Shown here one piece after another: positions 10,561 through 22,074 of a DNA stretch of 64,000 nt. The first letter of the stretch is position 1; every line of letters begins with the position of its first letter. A program made the position numbers and the translations under genes. This stretch comes from Solanum dulcamara (taxonomy: Eukaryota; Streptophyta; Magnoliopsida; Solanales; Solanaceae): the NCBI RefSeq assembly GCF_947179165.1, contig NC_077243.1, positions 47,136,501-47,200,500 of the forward strand, in the 5' to 3' direction. Under the pieces are notes generated by a model. It had not been told where the DNA came from. It searched no databases and saw only the letters and a program-made list of their open reading frames with translations.

Positions 10561-11889
10561 GCCTCACTAGAGACCTCCCCATGCACCCTGATGACCACCC
10601 CTACGGTCTTAGACCTGGCCTCTGCCTCTAACTAGAGGTGCTGGTGCTGGCATAGGTCTATTTACCTATCGAGATGGTAAGGTTAGCCTACGGTGAAGGT
10701 ACTTGCGGGACCAATAATATAGCTCCCCGCACTCAAAGTACCTCTTAGAATATATGTTGAAAGCTGGAAGTTGGCCACCTCGGCTGAAAAAACCCATTTG
10801 CTAACCACCTCAACCTCGACTCGAACTGGCACTACAGCAAAGATGATGTTGATCACCCTCTAAAGTTTAAAGAGAGGCCTAAAAGAGGTAGCTGGAGTGA
10901 CTCGGCTGAAATCTCTGGTGAGATCTATCATAGGAATCTAGGGTCTAAAGCGGCGCCTATCATGGCTATTCTCCTGCCTAGCTCTCTTGTTGTTGCCCCC
11001 TTGGGCCTCACGAAAGTGCTATTCAAGCGTGCTGCGTGGTCTACCACCTCCAGAAATGAGCGACCTGCTAAGACTAAAGACTGAGTCTTGATCCATAATT
11101 AGAGCCTCAATCCTCTGATGAAGCACCAAACTCTCTCCTCCTCTGTGGGTAAGATCATCATAGAATAACTGTAGAGATCATGGAATCAGTCCTCGTACTC
11201 TGATTTGGTCAAAAAGCCCTGCTTTAACCACAAAAACTGGTCTTAAATATGATCTCTCATGCTCTTAGGAATAAACTAGGCCAAGAAGGCCTCTAAAAAC
11301 TCATCCCACGTCAGCGGTGGAGACCTAGCTGGCCTGGTCTCTAAGTATGTATGCCACTACTACCGTGCATGAATGTCTAGCTAGTAAGTAGTGAGGCCGG
11401 CCCCTCTTTACTATACTAGACCCAAAGTCTGTAGCCACTCTCAATAGGTGAGTAGAAACTCATGGGCATCCTAACCCACATCCCCAGGAAACCTCAATGG
11501 TGATAGTATAAGTAATACCCCGAGCATATTCTACACCTGAAGTGGCATGACACCCTCTAAATCATCTGATTGAGCGGCGGGTGCCAGTGGCTGCTGAAAA
11601 ATTAGTGCCTCTAGTGTAGACTAGTCCTATGGCATTAGAGCAATGCAAAATGATGCCTTATGTGTGCCCCCAATAATAGCCAAAATTTAGATAAACATCA
11701 TATGTAGGTTCGGAGCTGCGATTGGCTTGGGTGGTGGCTGCCTGGTCCCAAGCCCACTGACTGCTAATGTACTGGAGCTACTGGTAGCTCCACCTCTTAC
11801 TCCAGAGTCTACTCTTGGTCCCTGGATGGTGCTGTAGCCCTAGAATGACCCTGAGGTCAACCTCTATCTCTATCGCGCGTGTAAGCCAT
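10561..11889 (-). pseudogene. B1 gag (capsid-nucleocapsid)
   Basis: The first ATG on the minus strand is at 11889 and gives MAYTRDRDRG, a basic N-terminus as in Tekay gag. The zinc knuckle is at 10740-10699 but reads YFECGELYYWSRKY: three of the four zinc ligands of the CX2CX4HX4C motif are now Tyr. Each such change is a single C:G to T:A transition. The frame is broken by stops throughout. Confidence 0.75.
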
Positions 11890-12090
11890 CTTATAAAAGA
11901 GTGGAACAAGTTAGATTTCCAAAAACCAACATGAAAAACACTACACGATGGTGATATAAAAGAGACACATTCCTAAAGACATTCTATATCATTACATAGA
12001 TAAGTCACAGACATCTCTATGCTGATCCACAAGACTCTACTATACGTTAGCTGTGTACAAGTAAGATCGGTGAACCAATTTATCAGGTCA
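11890..12090 (-). other. B1 leader and decayed primer site
   Basis: Lies between gag start and the right LTR. The ACTCTACTATAC...AAGTAAG region resembles the leader of A4 at 38470-38510, which leads into a clear tRNA-iMet primer site. Here that site is not recognisable; ACCAATTTATCAGG at 12074-12087 may be its remains. Confidence 0.5.
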
Positions 12091-15030
12091 TGATAGTACC
12101 TACTATGACCCACCAATAAGCAAGCCAATGCATATCCCAAAACTGCGAGTAATGGGATCTCAGGGTAGAAGACTCGCAATTCAATCTAAAATAGTAAAGA
12201 AACAATAGGAGTATACATGAATGGGCGAAAGAAACTAAATATATACAAACAAAAGATACCTCCCAGAACATGGAAGTCACAAGTACAGATCTACTACAAA
12301 AGAGTACAAGTCCCAAAAGTAAACCATAGAAATAGAGATTTCTCAAAGGCAAAAGACAGACAAAATATAAGTACTGAGGAAGATGGGTAAATCCAGGATG
12401 TAATGTGCTCAAGCTTGCCTTTGATCATGAATGCATCTGGCTCAAATCAACGCCGATACCTAGTACTCAGACTTGCATCATGAAAGAAGATGCAAAGTGT
12501 AGTTTGAGTACCAAAAAAATTGGTATCCAGTAGGCATCATAGGCCGACTGAGCAAGATAAACAGAGGTAAATTGAAGTGCGATTAAATGATCAAAACCAA
12601 AGATAGGGACGAAGTAAATGTAGGTATGTACATGAGCGTACTCAACAAATAAAAAGGCAGAGTCTAACTAAATCCGATGGACTCTTATAAACCCGACGGG
12701 TATCCTCTTGTAGAAGTATAGGGTAACCACCTACACAGACTCTCATAAGATCGACAGATGCAAGAAAAGATGAAGTAAAATGAAAGAAGACAAAAGGATT
12801 CCAATATTATCACCATTTCTCGAACCTGAAATGAACCATTCCCAAACTTTAATACCTTAAGCTAAAGCTGAGGGCAGATGAAGACTTGAACCGAAGATTC
12901 ATCAGAGAATCAAGAATTAAACCACGTGTAAGGTGGACCATGGACTTCAACCAAGTGACTTTAGCTACTAAGTCAACACGAGTAAGCTAGACCATGGACT
13001 TTGACCAAGTAACTGTAGCCAAGGGGTAGAACATAGGTAAGCTAGACCTCAGACTACAATTGGGAAAATGTAGCTAAGGATCCTGAACACAAGTAACCTA
13101 GACCACGAACTTCAATCAGGTAACTGTAGCCAAGGAACCGAATACAAGTAAGCTAGAACACATTCTTGAACTAGGTATCTCTAGCTAAGGGATCAAAATG
13201 AATTAGAATTAGTGACCGTACGAGCGTCATGAGGAGTATGCCAAATTGAGTGCCATTAATACCTCACTCCAGCCCAAACCATATACACCAACATCATTGC
13301 GAAGTCTCCTAGAATCAAGAACCAAGTAATACCAGATCGACGGGAGAAAAGGGCAATATGGAGGTAAGGACACAAGCTGTGTTATTGCCTAGATAAAGCT
13401 AAGACTATCAGACTCAAGTTTGCTATATCAGTGTATAGGGAACTAATCATCTAAAATGATGTCGGAGAAGTTCTAACGCCCAATGGCATAAAAATTGCAC
13501 AAGTCAAAGCCAATCACTAGTCTAAGCCTACACTAAGGCACAACACGCATCCAAACATATCACCACAGGCAAAGCATAAACCATAAGGCGCGGAGGAATG
13601 ATAATAGTAGAAATCATGCTTAATCATTCCAATAATTTCCCAAAATAGTGCCTAGGACATGAATTCTAGAAATTTGGCCTGCTCGACACCCAACCCCTCC
13701 AACTCATACAATTCAATTTATAATTACCTAAACATGCTCAGTCTCACGAGGGGAAAATCGTAGCCTACCTATAGGTCGACCATGCATGCTCTAATTTATG
13801 GAATTAGAGCTTTTCCCTCCCAAACGACCTTCAAATATTACCACGCTATAAACAATAGAATCACCATGTTACTATTGTTGTTTTGACACTAAAATTATCA
13901 AATTCTAAGATGAGCCAATTTTGGGGTAAAAAATAAGAAATTGTGGGACTCACTTCATAATTTACGAAATTGACTCCGAGAATAGGCTCCAACTACTACC
14001 CCCAGCTCATGTTCCAAAAAGGAACACAATTCACCCATCAAACAGGTCCAAACCTAATCATGCATTCATGATCAACTACAAAGATCAAGAAAACTAGAAA
14101 CACAGGAAAAAGGAGAAATTACCTCAAAGAAAGCATCAAATACTAATTCTGAACACACCACTGGGTTTCCCTAAAAAATCTATGCAAGTTAGCCATTTGA
14201 ATCGCTCAAAATAACCAATAATTTAAGGAGAAAACAAGGTTTGAAATTGATATAAAATATGGAAAATGGGTCTTAAGCGAACTATTGCTTAAGGAGGCCT
14301 GGTCACTTTAATAACTTTTTGGTCGCTTTAGCGATGACACCAGACTTAGCTGGTGCAAAATGGACTTTGGCAAGTCTAATCATTTGATAGGGTGCTAGGG
14401 ATTCGTTAAGAAACCTGTACGCACAAACAAGATATACTACCCTACCAAATTCGATATTTCAGACTCAATGGTGCATTCAAAATTTCCATACAAGGTCATT
14501 TTCACAAAAAGTAGGTCCCACACCATGTTTCATTTTGTGCCTAATTCCACAACGGGCCTTGGAATTAGACTAGAAGCCTTGGGAAGCGAACAAAGGGTCG
14601 TTCTAGATCAAACTTGACATTTCGAAGCTAGATGTGTTGTTAGAAATTTCATCTGAGCATGTTTTCTAATATTCTTTACCAAACTCAACTATAGGCCAAA
14701 TTTCATAGGCAAAAGCGCCAAATAGTTCTAAGCTCGTACCGCTTGTCTCGGTAATTATGCCGACCATGCTACTAGTCCAATTTGGCCATTTTAGAGCTGA
14801 TGAAATTGTTAGAATTTTATTCTAAGGTCATTTTCTTGAAGATATGACCAAAGTCAATTTTTTAGTTATAAAAACTCCAAAATAGGGAAACAGGCATAAA
14901 ACCCAAATGAATGACTAGGCGACCAAACAATTAGTGCCAGCAAGTCATAAATAACTTGGGTTTGCTACAGAAATTCTCTAAACAATGGAATGAATACTTT
15001 AAGTCAAAAATGACCTGGACAGTCATTACA
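12091..15030 (-). repeat. B1 right LTR
   Basis: Matches the B2 left LTR (29623-32568) in long blocks: CTCCCAGAACATGGAAGTC at 12261-12279 against 29740, CAGTAGGCATCATAGGCCG at 12529-12547 against 30029, and the end CAGTCATTACA. The outer end at 15030 (minus-strand TGTAATGACTG) is clear. The inner end near 12091 (TGATAGTACC) is decayed and uncertain by some 15 bp. AGTTT follows at 15031 as the likely target duplication, but its mate is outside the window. Confidence 0.75.
12895..13200. repeat. About 62-bp tandem repeat in B1 LTR
   Basis: Some five diverged units built from GTAAGCTAGACCA, GACTTCAACCAAGTGAC and TGTAGCCAAGG words (ACCATGGACTT at 12938 and 12992; CACGAACTTC at 13104). The same LTR position in B2 holds an unrelated repeat. 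Confidence 0.75.
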
Positions 15031-15620
15031 AGTTTGCATGTTACTAAGAAATTCAGCAATGTTAAAGGATCATCGCCTAAAGTAATAGTTAGTTCCCCTC
15101 ACAAAATTCATATTACAGTGATATCGGAGGTCATTTGATAATATGTCACATCAATTTTGTGTGCCTTATGCAACTCGCCAAATTGACCTTCATAAGACCC
15201 TCCTTCACTAGAAATTTTGGTGTAATTGAGTGGCTTTTGGCATATCATCAAGAAAGCGTTCAAAGTCATCGCCTAACTGACACCTTCCAAAAATTATAAT
15301 AAACAACCCAAATTTCAACAATGCAATATCAATTTCCAATTCAAACATATTGATCCACACACAAGAATACTCAAGCTTTCCTAATTTATGTGCTACACAT
15401 GACATAAATATCCAATTCATGATACCCACACACAATTTCAAGTCCCATCACTAGGAAAAACACCATCCGTAACCACTCACGAAAATTAAACAAAGATCAT
15501 TCATTATATATGGGAAAAGGTTTGATTTCACACCCACAAAAGGAATCTTTCAAGATCAAAGGCAAACACATGAGATTAATCAAAAATCCAACAAGGGTTT
15601 TATTTGAGGATTTGGGCTTA
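15031..15620. other. Older unassigned sequence left of element C
   Basis: This stretch and 55243-55558 were one sequence before element C inserted: GGATTTGGGCTTA at 15608-15620 runs on into AAGCCTCAATC at 55248. A 77-codon minus-strand frame (15208-15441) has no family I recognise. The sequence reads better on the minus strand, but I cannot say whether it is a still older transposon or ordinary host DNA. Confidence 0.5.
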
Positions 15621-17129
15621 TGGCACACTCCGAACCTATATCCTAGGCATGGCTGGCACTCAGAAACTATTGCTGGTCTCAATTGAACCACTTGACCTGA
15701 CTAACTCACTCAGCAAAAGACTTAACTTGATAAAAGAGTATCTTCACATGGGTAGTCGCATACATTTTCATCAATCTTTAAATAATAAAGTAAGGCACTT
15801 AATTTGATAAAATAACTCAATGTCATAATTTAATACTGAAAATCATAGTTTTCAAAATAGACTCACAAGACTCCCCTATAATCTATCTATGAAGCACCTA
15901 ATAACTACTAAGAAGATGCCGAGACAAGCCCACATCTACCTCAATGAAACAAGAAAATGACATAAGACTGATAATAAATGAGCTTGTCTAAATGAAAAGT
16001 GGTCTCACCAAAAGCTTTGAAAGGTAGATCCTCAACGGTATACTTGTTGATAATCTCTAATACATGTATCTGCCTCATAAAATGATGCAGGTCGAATGAC
16101 ATAAGTAAATAGAATTACGAGTATGTAAAATGGCAAAAAGAATACTTACGTCACAATACTCAAACTCAAGAACTCAACTTTGTACACATTTCAACTCAGT
16201 AAAGAATGTAACATGCTGAAACATAGTTCTTTAAATATATGAAACAATAATATAACTCTATATGAAAATATGATACTTTACTTCTTGAGGAGTATCTCTA
16301 ACTGACAATCATCACTTATGAGCTAGTTGGACTTTTACTGACAATCATCACTTATGAGCTACTCGTTTCGGTGCTCAATAATATGCCCAAAACCTTATTA
16401 TGCTTATATATAATATATCTCATCTAATCTCATTGGACTTTTACATCAATTTGCATCATCTCTTCTCATCATCAACTCTTCTTTTACATGTAAATAATTT
16501 TCATCTCATCAAGTGCATTTAAAACTATAAATCAACTTTACAAAATATCACATTTAAAGTATATTATAATACTTGAAAATAGATATAAAATACTCTTTTA
16601 ACTCAGCATTATACTCAACTCATAATTCATTTAATCATGGATAAATAATCATTCTCTTAACATCAATAATGCATAAAATATATAATGCAAACCTCAATTA
16701 TGGTTCATGTGGATAAAAACATGAATTTGTAACCTTAAACATCGACTCATCAAGTATACTATAATATACAACTAAAACTCAATAAAGGAGTACGTAAGTA
16801 CATGAAGAATCACTTTTATAGGATTAGAATCTCGAACATCATGACTCAATTGACTTTATGAACATATATGGCATGAGTAAAAATTAGACAATGTTTGAAT
16901 AGCCTTACATACCTAGAATGAATATTATCTAATCGAAAATCAAAGACTTTGCTTGAAAACCTTAAATCCTAGCTCTTCTTCTTCTCTCTAATTCGCTCTC
17001 TCAATATTTCTATGAGTGAATGAGAGAAAATACACATTGAGTACTGATAAGGGTCTAAATTTCATCCCAAAATGGCGTGAGAATAGTTTGGAAAAAGTAG
17101 AAAATAACCATACTAACTCTCATTAAAAT

Positions 17130-17515
17130 TAACTAGGAGCCGTCTACGAGGACTCCTATGGACCATAGACATTTCTATGGGTCATAGAAGGCCATTCATA
17201 GAAGCCATGTTCCAAAACTAGACTTCACTAAAGATTCCTCTCATGGGTCTACGACTACCCTTTTATAGGTCATAGGCCCTTGGATGTATTTTCCTGCTAA
17301 ATCATACGGACAGGTTCCGAAAAAGGGGGCTTCTGAAGGTGGACCTACTGACAACTTCCTACGGGTCATAAGACTGTCTACGGATCGTCTTGCTAACTCG
17401 TAGGAAAGGTCCTGCATATCAACATTTCAGAGTCTCTCAAACTCTACCTATGGAAACCATCTACAGCCCATAGGAACTACTGCGGTCTGTAGAATCCATT
17501 TGTAGGGAAGGTCCT
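17130..17515. repeat. Palindromic-word cluster in U3 of C left LTR
   Basis: Dense, diverged copies of words such as CTATGGACCATAG, CTATGGGTCATAG and CTACGGATCGT alternate in both orientations. The right LTR holds the same at about 54710-55160. Read on the minus strand the cluster starts about 190 bp (A2 removed) into the LTR. Confidence 0.7.
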
Positions 17516-18070
17516 AAGAAACTCAAATTTGGTGTTATACCCCGTACTTTTGTACCTTGAAATGCCTCTTAATCTTCTTAAGTTTCTTGAAAGGTTCTTA
17601 AGTTTTTGGAAGGATTCTTAAGTTTATTATTCTTAAATCTTCTTAAAAGTTACCATGTGAGCTGAAAAATCTATAACGCTATCAAACAAATCTAACGAAG
17701 GGAGAATGTGACACCCCATAGTAGGAAAGATTGGAAATATGGTTATAAGAATCCGGAAGGAGTTGGAGGCCAATTAATGAGTCGTAGGACTCGACTTACT
17801 TACGTAAGCTACCAACTTGAAAATCTTGCATACTTAAGCTACTTGAGTACATACGAAACTTACGTAGGAAGGATTACATATGTTAGTAAAATAAGATGAG
17901 ATTACGAACCCATGAGGGGGAAAAGAAGGTGACACATGGCAGCATGAGAGAGTGACACATGGAAGCAGCTAGAAATGCCATGTGGAAGCATCTGGAGAAA
18001 GGGGTGGACCCCCACATTCCACGTGGTAGCTCATGGTTGGAGGAGGTGGTGTGTTGGCCCAATGAGGGCT

Positions 18071-18133
18071 TGACACGTGTCACCACATAGAGGTTGACAT
18101 GTGTCACCTCCTAAAGTGTTCTATATATATATG
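18071..18133 (+). promoter_or_regulatory. Core promoter of LTR A2: G-box palindromes and TATA box
   Basis: TGACACGTGTCA (18071-18082), a perfect 12-bp palindrome around CACGTG, then TGACATGTGTCA (18095-18106), then CTATATATATATG (18121-18133). The same palindrome sits next to a TATA stretch in A3 (27778-27789) and in the right LTR of A4 (45210-45221). CACGTG is the G-box bound by plant bZIP and bHLH factors, which makes this the likely U3 promoter. Function is inferred. Confidence 0.65.
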
Positions 18134-18257
18134 TTTTATGATCATCCTTATCAATAAAATTCATTCTTATCTCCTAAGTTCAAGAAAACTCTAGAGAAAA
18201 AAAAAGAGAAGAGAAACCCTAAGTTAGAGAGAGAGGCTATAGATTTAGAGAGGAAAA

Positions 18258-18268
18258 AGAGGTAAGTT
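18258..18268 (+). promoter_or_regulatory. Splice-donor-like site in R-U5 of A2
   Basis: AAGAGGTAAGT matches the plant 5' splice consensus AG/GTAAGT about 140 bp after the TATA box. The same place in A1 (near 1950), A3 (two sites near 27453 and 27643), both A4 LTRs (near 34840 and 45030) and A5 (46285) keeps GTAAG. Its retention through otherwise drifting LTRs suggests use; no matching acceptor is proven. Confidence 0.45.
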
Positions 18269-20592
18269 TTCCAATTTTATTCCATGAATTAATTATATAG
18301 GGTATACCATGATTATATGAATGTGATATTAATGTAAATTTATAATTTGGGGAAGCACAAAAAGGACAACACGCAGCCACAAAGTTTTAGTCGCGCTAAA
18401 GGAACTTCCGAGGCGAGTTTTGGCGAGTTTCGGGAAAGGTATCATTTTCCCTTTCAAACTGGAGTTTATGATGATTTTATGAGGTATATTACATGTTTAA
18501 ATAAGGTTGTAAGTGGAAAAATTTCATAAGTATGCTTAACATTAGAAACAAGCTAAATTGAAGTCGGTATTGTTAAATCGAAGTCGAGTAGTGTGTTGCG
18601 ATTGTGGTGCTGCGGTTGCAGCTTGTTTGGTTGCGTGTTGCATGGATGGAAAGTGCTTAAAAAAGGGTGTGGTTTCTTTTGGTTGCATCCACACGGCCCT
18701 CCATTTCATATTGTTAAGGATTTTATGAAATAAAGGTTAAAAACTTTATTTTGATATCGTAGTTTTAAGAGAGTTGTTTGGAGTTTGTATTGTGTAAAGT
18801 TGAAGTGATTTACTTGTAAATGTGCTGCTGGTTTTTTTTTGTTGGTATGGTTGTTGATATTTTGGCTGAGTTGAAATCTTGGGAATGTTGAAATTATAGG
18901 GGAGATGCTGCCCGATTTTCGGTAACTTTAGAGCTAGTAATAAGCTAGTCAAGGGAAATGGATAAGGAAATAATTCCTATGTATACGTCGTTGTAGAGTT
19001 GGAAACTGGAAAGTGAAAGGTTATTAATCTTAGTATTACCCTCATGTTAAAGCTACTCCTTCTTTCTCTTGGCATATTTGACATAAGTATGTAAAGCCTA
19101 TCCTTTCTCTTCTTCTGGCTTGTCCTAGATGTAAGTAAAAGATGATACATTCTCTAAGGTGATTCCAGTCCTAAGTGTTTCTTATTTACCCCTTAATGTT
19201 GTAACTCTTACAATAATTGGCATGACTTTTATGAAGCAAATATATGACTTTTATATGATTCCTAGGGAGTTTCTATTCTCAGAGCCACTTGGATGGCCAA
19301 TTTCGTGATTTCCAAAAGATATTTTATTATTCCTTGATACGAGTATATGATTTCAGAAGTTCTATTTTGATATAATCCATAGTGACATTCAAAAGGTACT
19401 TGATATGTCTCCTGCCTTGATTTTTGAATGATAGCTCATTTTGATCATTCTATCGAGTCTCAAATATGATTTAAATTGCATTTAGTTTCTCACTACTCCA
19501 CTCATGGATGCCTTAATACTTCTTTCACTGAGCCAAGGCTGGGATATACATGATCGTGCATACTTATCTTCCTTGTTCGCCGTGCCCCGATGTGAAGTAG
19601 AAGGTACGCCTTGTACATGGGTCGTTTGTGGAGTTATGCTATGCCATGTACACATATGCTGGTGTCTGATGATATGATATGTTATGTCCATCTGATATGA
19701 TATGATCTATTATGGAGATATTCCCTACTCTGGAGTTATGCTATGCTATGGCGCTGGTGATGGGATGGCCACCACATTTTGTTCACTGCGTCCCATAATG
19801 GGGCCGGATATGACATATGTTTTTCCACACGCATTATCAGGGGTTGTGATAAGCATTTTAATATTTTTGAATATTTCGCTAATTTTTTTTGCACATTCTG
19901 TTCTAGTGATGACTTTATTTATTACAGCTCATGCTTTACATACTCGGTACATTTTTTGTACTGACCCTCTTTCTTTGGGGGGCTGCGTTACATGCCCGCA
20001 GGTACAAATGCTCAATTTTCCGATCCACTTGCTTAGGACATTCACTCTGCTATTTGACAGTGCTCCTTTATCCGGAGCCCTATTTTGGTACTAACATTTC
20101 TGTTGCATATTTGTACACATTGGTCAGGGGTACGATGGGGCCCTGTCCTGTCAAATGAGTAGACTACCATTCTGTAGAGGTCTATAGACTTGTGTTGTGG
20201 GTTCTGTATATGTTTTGTGGGTCCTGTATATGTGTTCTGTACTTTTATGTTCTGTGACGGCCTTAACGGCCTTCGTGTACTACATCTACTTTCATGTGCT
20301 CTCTAGCGACCTCTTTTGATTTCTACACTTGTTTCTTCTACTAACACGCTAAGTGGGGATAAGGGTACGTATGGGTGCCCAACTCAGGCACTAGTCATGA
20401 CCTATGGGATTGGATCGTGACATTTGGCTAAGGCAAAGAGCGATCTATGAGCTCTACCAACAGCTCATAGCTCCTCCTATGGTCTATAGGTGCTTCTGTT
20501 GAATCACTGATCAATCCATTTCCTTAATTTTTTCTCAGATTTTCTCTTAGCTAGTAGACTTGGCCTAGGCTAGAATAGTACGAGTCCTTACA

Positions 20593-21585
20593 ATATTTTC
20601 CCCTTGGGGATCATTCTTCCTCAAATGATGACCAAGCTAAGAATATACTCAAGGCATGGATATAATGAAAGAACTCACAACATCAACATCAAGAATAACA
20701 CACTCTATTTCACAAACTCAAGAAGGTATCAATTAAAAAATATGAGTAGGAATAGTAACTTTGACATCAGCACTTGGAGGAACGAATAAATGTGGGTACT
20801 TGGCTTTCGTATCCTCCTAAGATTCTCATGTAGCCTCCTCAACAAACTGATTTTGCCATAGAATATTAACTAAGGTGACCTCTTTGGTTCTCAACTTTTG
20901 AACCTAACGATCAAGGATCTGGATAGGAACTTCCTCATATGACAAGCTATCTTTCACCCCAATGTTTTATGTAGGAACAAAGAGGGAAGGATCTCCAAAG
21001 AAATTCCTAAGCATGGAGATATGGAATACTAGGTGGACGACATCTAACTATGGTGGAAACTCTAATTCATAGGCAACATTGTCAGTTCTTTTTATGATCT
21101 GATAAGGGCTAATGTAATGTGGACTCAACTTTACTTTCTTCCCAAACCTCATAACTCCCTTCATAGGTGAAACTTTCAAATACACCCAATCCTTTACCTC
21201 AAATTCCAAGTCTCTTCCCTTAACATCAGTGTAGGACTTTTGAGGACTTTGCGCAGTTTTTAGCCTTTTTTATATAATCTTCACTATCTCCATGTCGTGA
21301 TGAACTAAGTTTGGCCCTATCAACTCAGCTTTACCAACCTCGAACCAACCAATTAGAAATCTACATCTCCTCCCATAAAGAGACTCATAAAGATCCATCT
21401 GAATGCTCGAATAAAAGCTTTTATTATAGGTAAACTTGATAAACGGTAGGTAGTCATCCCAGTTTCCATTGAAATCGATAACACAGACTCTCAACATATC
21501 TTCAAGGGTCTGAATGGTACACTCTGTCTGACCATCTGTCTATGGGTGGAAGGAGGTGCTAAGATTCACCTTTTGCAAAATCAAT
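20593..21585 (-). pseudogene. Element C integrase C-terminus and chromodomain-like tail
   Basis: Minus-strand frame at 21497-21270 reads FNGNWDDYLPFIKFTYNKSF and LYESLYGRRCRFLIGWFEVG, the end of the integrase core and start of its C-terminal domain. Below it, MKGVMRFGKK and LSPHYIS (about 21170-21090) belong to the same domain. At about 20900-20790 the tail NILWQNQFVEEAT and KAKYPHLF gives the short chromodomain of the Tekay group. Stops break it. Confidence 0.8.
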
Positions 21586-22074
21586 GGGTCAGGAGCAGCT
21601 ATAATTGCTTCAGTAGGAGTAGATGGAAAGTGTTCTTGCCTCTATCATTAGCTTGGGTGGTCCCCATTTCTGGTATTTTAGTCACCTTTTAGTGCCCCCC
21701 TTAATTATGTGTGAGGAATTTCACTATTGAGTAATAGGAAGTGGGCTATTCCCCGAAAATGCCCTACCCGTAAAGTCCTTTATTATTGTGGAAAAAAGAA
21801 AGAGATTTTTTTGAGAAAAGAAATTCTTTATTTTTTCATCCCATACTTTCTGTTGGTCAACAACCAACTAAATCTAGACTTCTTCACTACTCCTGAAAAC
21901 CTATAGTCAAACTAAGAATCACAACCGAAGTTTGCTAAAGAGTCTGCCACTTTATTATTTTCTTTAAATATATAGACGATTTTGAAATGGCTAGTTGATA
22001 ATTTGGAAGAAATGAAGCTCCACCATGAGTCTAGGTAGACCCCTTCTTATAGGCAGGGGAAGCTTAATAACCAT
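21586..22074 (-). mobile_element. LINE-like RNase H fragment inside element C integrase
   Basis: The integrase core is interrupted between KSRFRKF (near 22080) and KVNLSTSFHP (near 21565). In the insert the minus strand reads LDSWWSFISSKLSTSHFKIV and then KENNKVADSLANFGCDS (22035-21910), like the C-terminal RNase H-like domain of plant LINEs (pattern EGN-VAD-LAN). No poly-A tail or long target repeat is clear; CAAAA occurs at both edges. It could also be an RNase H piece of another retroelement carried in by repair. Confidence 0.5.

Larger units (their letters stand above)
7263..15030 (-). mobile_element. Family B Tekay-type chromovirus B1
   Basis: Layout on the minus strand: right LTR (12091-15030), leader, gag, protease, reverse transcriptase, RNase H, integrase with chromodomain-like tail, left LTR (7263-7558 visible). 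The order PR-RT-RH-IN is that of Ty3/Gypsy, and the tail VKVL-RNRPVEEA marks the Tekay/Del group of chromoviruses. The left LTR is cut by the CACTA transposon, so the rest of it lies outside the window. The two LTRs differ by about one base in five over the shared 296 bp, so the element is old, and all its genes carry stops and shifts. Confidence 0.85.
17533..20422 (+). mobile_element. Solo LTR A2 (family A), intact ends and target duplication
   Basis: Starts TGTTATACCCCGTAC and ends GGATCGTGACA. The 5-bp direct repeat TTTGG lies at 17528-17532 and 20423-20427. Removing the insert and one TTTGG restores AATTTGGCTAAGGCAAAG, which matches TTTTTCTAAGGCAAAG of the right LTR of C at 55075. No internal region remains, so this is a solo LTR left by LTR-LTR recombination. 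Length 2890 bp; U3 of some 600 bp, then an unusually long R-U5. Confidence 0.95.
15621..20592 (-). repeat. Element C left LTR, split by A2
   Basis: About 2.08 kb of LTR (15621-17532 and 20428-20592), homologous to 53007-55242. The plus-strand edge TGGCACACTCCGAACC matches TGTCATGCCTCGAGCC at 53007 mostly by transitions. The other edge GTCCTTACA (20584-20592) meets a polypurine tract read on the minus strand from ATATTTTCCCCTTGGG (20593-20608). Confidence 0.85.

Noticed and set aside
19702..20094. 130-codon frame in LTR A2
   Set aside because: Lies in LTR sequence, is shared only as LTR homology, and overlaps two other frames; the homologous parts of A1 and A5 do not keep it open.
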